This document shows positions 62,540 to 64,000 of a DNA stretch of 64,000 nucleotides, in pieces. Source of the stretch: Arenibacter hampyeongensis. GTDB taxonomy: Bacteria; Bacteroidota; Bacteroidia; Flavobacteriales; Flavobacteriaceae. Both the position numbers and the translations under genes were made by a program. The first letter of the stretch is position 1, and every line of letters starts with the position of its first letter. A model generated the notes under the pieces. The model had not been told where the DNA came from and searched no databases. It saw only the letters and a program-made list of their open reading frames with translations. Location: NCBI RefSeq assembly GCF_002909255.1, contig NZ_PIOB01000001.1, positions 806,001 to 870,000 of the forward strand, read 5' to 3'.

Positions 62540-63150
62540 ATTAGCTGGGTTATAAAGTGATGTTATTAAAAAGAGTACGTGCGATCACTACTGAGAAAAA
62601 AGATTTTGAAGTGATTATGCTGCACATAAAATAATGGTTAAAATACAACCGTTTTTTATAAAACTATCCAAAATTTATATCATTTTCCAAATTTATTGGC
62701 AAAAATTGGAGGTAAATGCACCGATTGGTAAAATACTATTAAGTTGAGTTAAGAAACATGCATTTAGGAGCTGTTGATTCTTCGTATTGCCTGTGCTCTT
62801 TATGGATTGTGCCGTTAAACCTTCTTTCATCCCAAGGGGTTTGGACTCCCTTGGAATTCCGCCTTCAGATTTTTTATAAAGGCTTGTTAAAATGAATATG
62901 TGCCATATGGGCAGGTTCACTTCAATCGATCCCAGATTTAGGGTGAACGCCTTAGTTTGCGGAATTTCCTAAATGCCAAAAAAGCGGAGTGTTTATTCAC
63001 CTTTTCAATCAATTGCAACTATAATACGCTCTTTTTAACTTTATTTGTTAAAAGGTTGATATATTCTTGAAATATTTTGGGAATTGCTGCGGAACTGGAA
63101 TATATATTTCTGTATTCAACCAGATTATTAAATTATAATATTTTCAAAGA
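62540..63150. other. Intergenic region between divergent sugar-metabolism genes
   Basis: It separates the DUF1080 run from the oxidoreductase at 63151 and should hold both promoters. A short minus-strand frame at 62693-62920 has no signal, motif or plausible start. I see no repeat. Confidence 0.4.
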
Positions 63151-64000
63151 ATGAATAATATGAATTACCCTAAACCCATTCGTTGGGGAATAATTGGTTG
63201 CGGGGCTGTTACCGAAGTAAAAAGCGGACCACCTTATCAACAGACGCCAGATTTTCAGCTAATAGCCGTTATGCGGAGGGATTTAAAAAAAGCGGAAGAC
63301 TATGCCAAAAGACATGGGGTACCTAAATTTTACGGCAATGCAGCGGATTTAATTATGGATCCAGAGGTAGATGCGGTTTATGTTGCTACCCCTCCGGACA
63401 CACATAAACATTACGCCCTGATGGTGGCGGAGGCCGGCAAGCCTTGTTGTGTGGAAAAGCCCATGGCGCCAACCTATGGGGATAGCTTGGAAATATATAA
63501 TGCTTTTAAGAAAAAAAAATTACCACTATTTGTTGCTTATTATAGACGCTCCTTACCTAGATTTCTAAAAATTAAGGCATGGCTGGACAATAATGAAATT
63601 GGGGAAATAAGACATATTAAATGGCATCTTTCAAAACCGCCAAGTGTCGAAGATCTACAAAAAACATATAATTGGAGGACAGATGGAGAAGTTGCACCGG
63701 GCGGTTATTTCGATGATTTGGCCAGCCACGGGCTGGACTTATTTTCGTTTTATCTAGGCGATATTGAAAATGTTTATGGGGTGTGCACCAATCAACAAAA
63801 ATTATATACAGCAAAAGATGCCATTGCTGCTTGCTGGATCTACAAAAATGGGGTGACTGGTGAGGGTAGTTGGAATTTTGGTACCGCTGAAAGGGAAGAT
63901 AGGGTGGAAATTGTAGGGAGTAAAGGCAAAATAATATTTTCTGTGTTTAATGAGGAGGATATCACCCTATCCAACGAAAATGGCATCGAAAATCTTTTTA
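63151..64000 (+). CDS. Gfo/Idh/MocA family oxidoreductase, cut off by window edge
   Basis: About 283 residues are visible and the frame is open at the right edge. The Rossmann motif is RWGIIGCGAVTEVKSGP, the second strand VDAVYVATPPDTHKHY, and the catalytic Lys is in CCVEKPMAPTYG. There is no signal peptide, so it is cytoplasmic, unlike the Tat-exported relative at 59346. The start could be the ATG at 63151 or 63160. Confidence 0.9.
   Translation, partial: MNNMNYPKPIRWGIIGCGAVTEVKSGPPYQQTPDFQLIAVMRRDLKKAEDYAKRHGVPKFYGNAADLIMDPEVDAVYVATPPDTHKHYALMVAEAGKPCCVEKPMAPTYGDSLEIYNAFKKKKLPLFVAYYRRSLPRFLKIKAWLDNNEIGEIRHIKWHLSKPPSVEDLQKTYNWRTDGEVAPGGYFDDLASHGLDLFSFYLGDIENVYGVCTNQQKLYTAKDAIAACWIYKNGVTGEGSWNFGTAEREDRVEIVGSKGKIIFSVFNEEDITLSNENGIENLF

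Noticed and set aside
62693-62920. 75-codon minus-strand frame in the divergent intergenic region
   Set aside because: No signal, motif or plausible context, and it would sit in the promoter region of two divergent genes.
1-64000. CRISPR arrays, tRNA and rRNA genes
   Set aside because: I looked for regularly spaced repeats and for conserved tRNA and rRNA segments and saw none.

Overview
The window comes from a member of the Bacteroidota, almost certainly a (probably marine) Flavobacteriaceae. The reasons are the gliding genes gldE and gldD in the order mutY-ssb-gldE-gldD, several TTG/GTG starts, a promoter of the TTG-N19-TAnnTTTG type before rplU, a long C-terminal extension on ribosomal protein L21, and a moderately AT-rich sequence. 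I see no rRNA, tRNA or CRISPR array. The genus cannot be fixed from sequence alone.

Positions 1-16580 (all minus strand) form a secreted polymorphic-toxin island. It starts with an 818-residue outer-membrane-barrel-like protein. Next is a 1613-residue exported toxin with fibronectin III domains, a zincin-like HEIGH site, a pretoxin segment and a C-terminal R-S-ExE ADP-ribosyltransferase tip. Its probable immunity gene overlaps it at TAATG. An array of orphan cassettes follows: short C-terminal toxin-tip remnants whose stop codons overlap or sit just before small immunity-like genes. These cassettes are separated by REP palindromes, and a REP-associated tyrosine transposase (RAYT) lies among them. 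A two-TM protein, a 1671-residue exported protein and a truncated FN3 protein close the island. This is the most interesting part of the window.

Positions 16883-18419 hold a three-gene HipBST-type toxin-antitoxin system with direct-repeat operators over the hipB start. An acetyltransferase and an M61 peptidase follow (18482-20864).

Positions 20987-29336 carry the biotin pathway (bioF, a DUF2007 protein, bioD, bioA, a ketoacyl synthase, bioB), interrupted by an NfeD/flotillin membrane pair. Next come a cupin-like hydroxylase, a small barrel protein, recX and a DUF1080 protein.

Positions 33203-41161 are housekeeping: RNase G/E, a 29-residue basic protein, HU, mutY, ssb, gldE, gldD, then rplU-rpmA. 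Positions 41185-44215 are a composite mobile unit: an ISL3/ISAon1-type element plus an extra left end enclosing a secreted nucleoside hydrolase, the whole bounded by an 8-bp target duplication.

Positions 44317-50759 contain an extended SDR, ahcY, a phosphopantetheinyl transferase and an overlapping four-gene vitamin-salvage operon (thiamine-binding protein, PnuC, NadR-like kinase, DUF4301). Positions 51038-56703 have three tandem PepSY-like exported proteins, each with its own terminator, then a sigma-54-type response regulator and a convergent hybrid histidine kinase. A TPP riboswitch drives a TonB-dependent receptor (56833-59200). The window ends in a glycoside-catabolism cluster (Gfo/Idh/MocA oxidoreductases, PmoA-like and DUF1080 proteins), truncated at the right edge.
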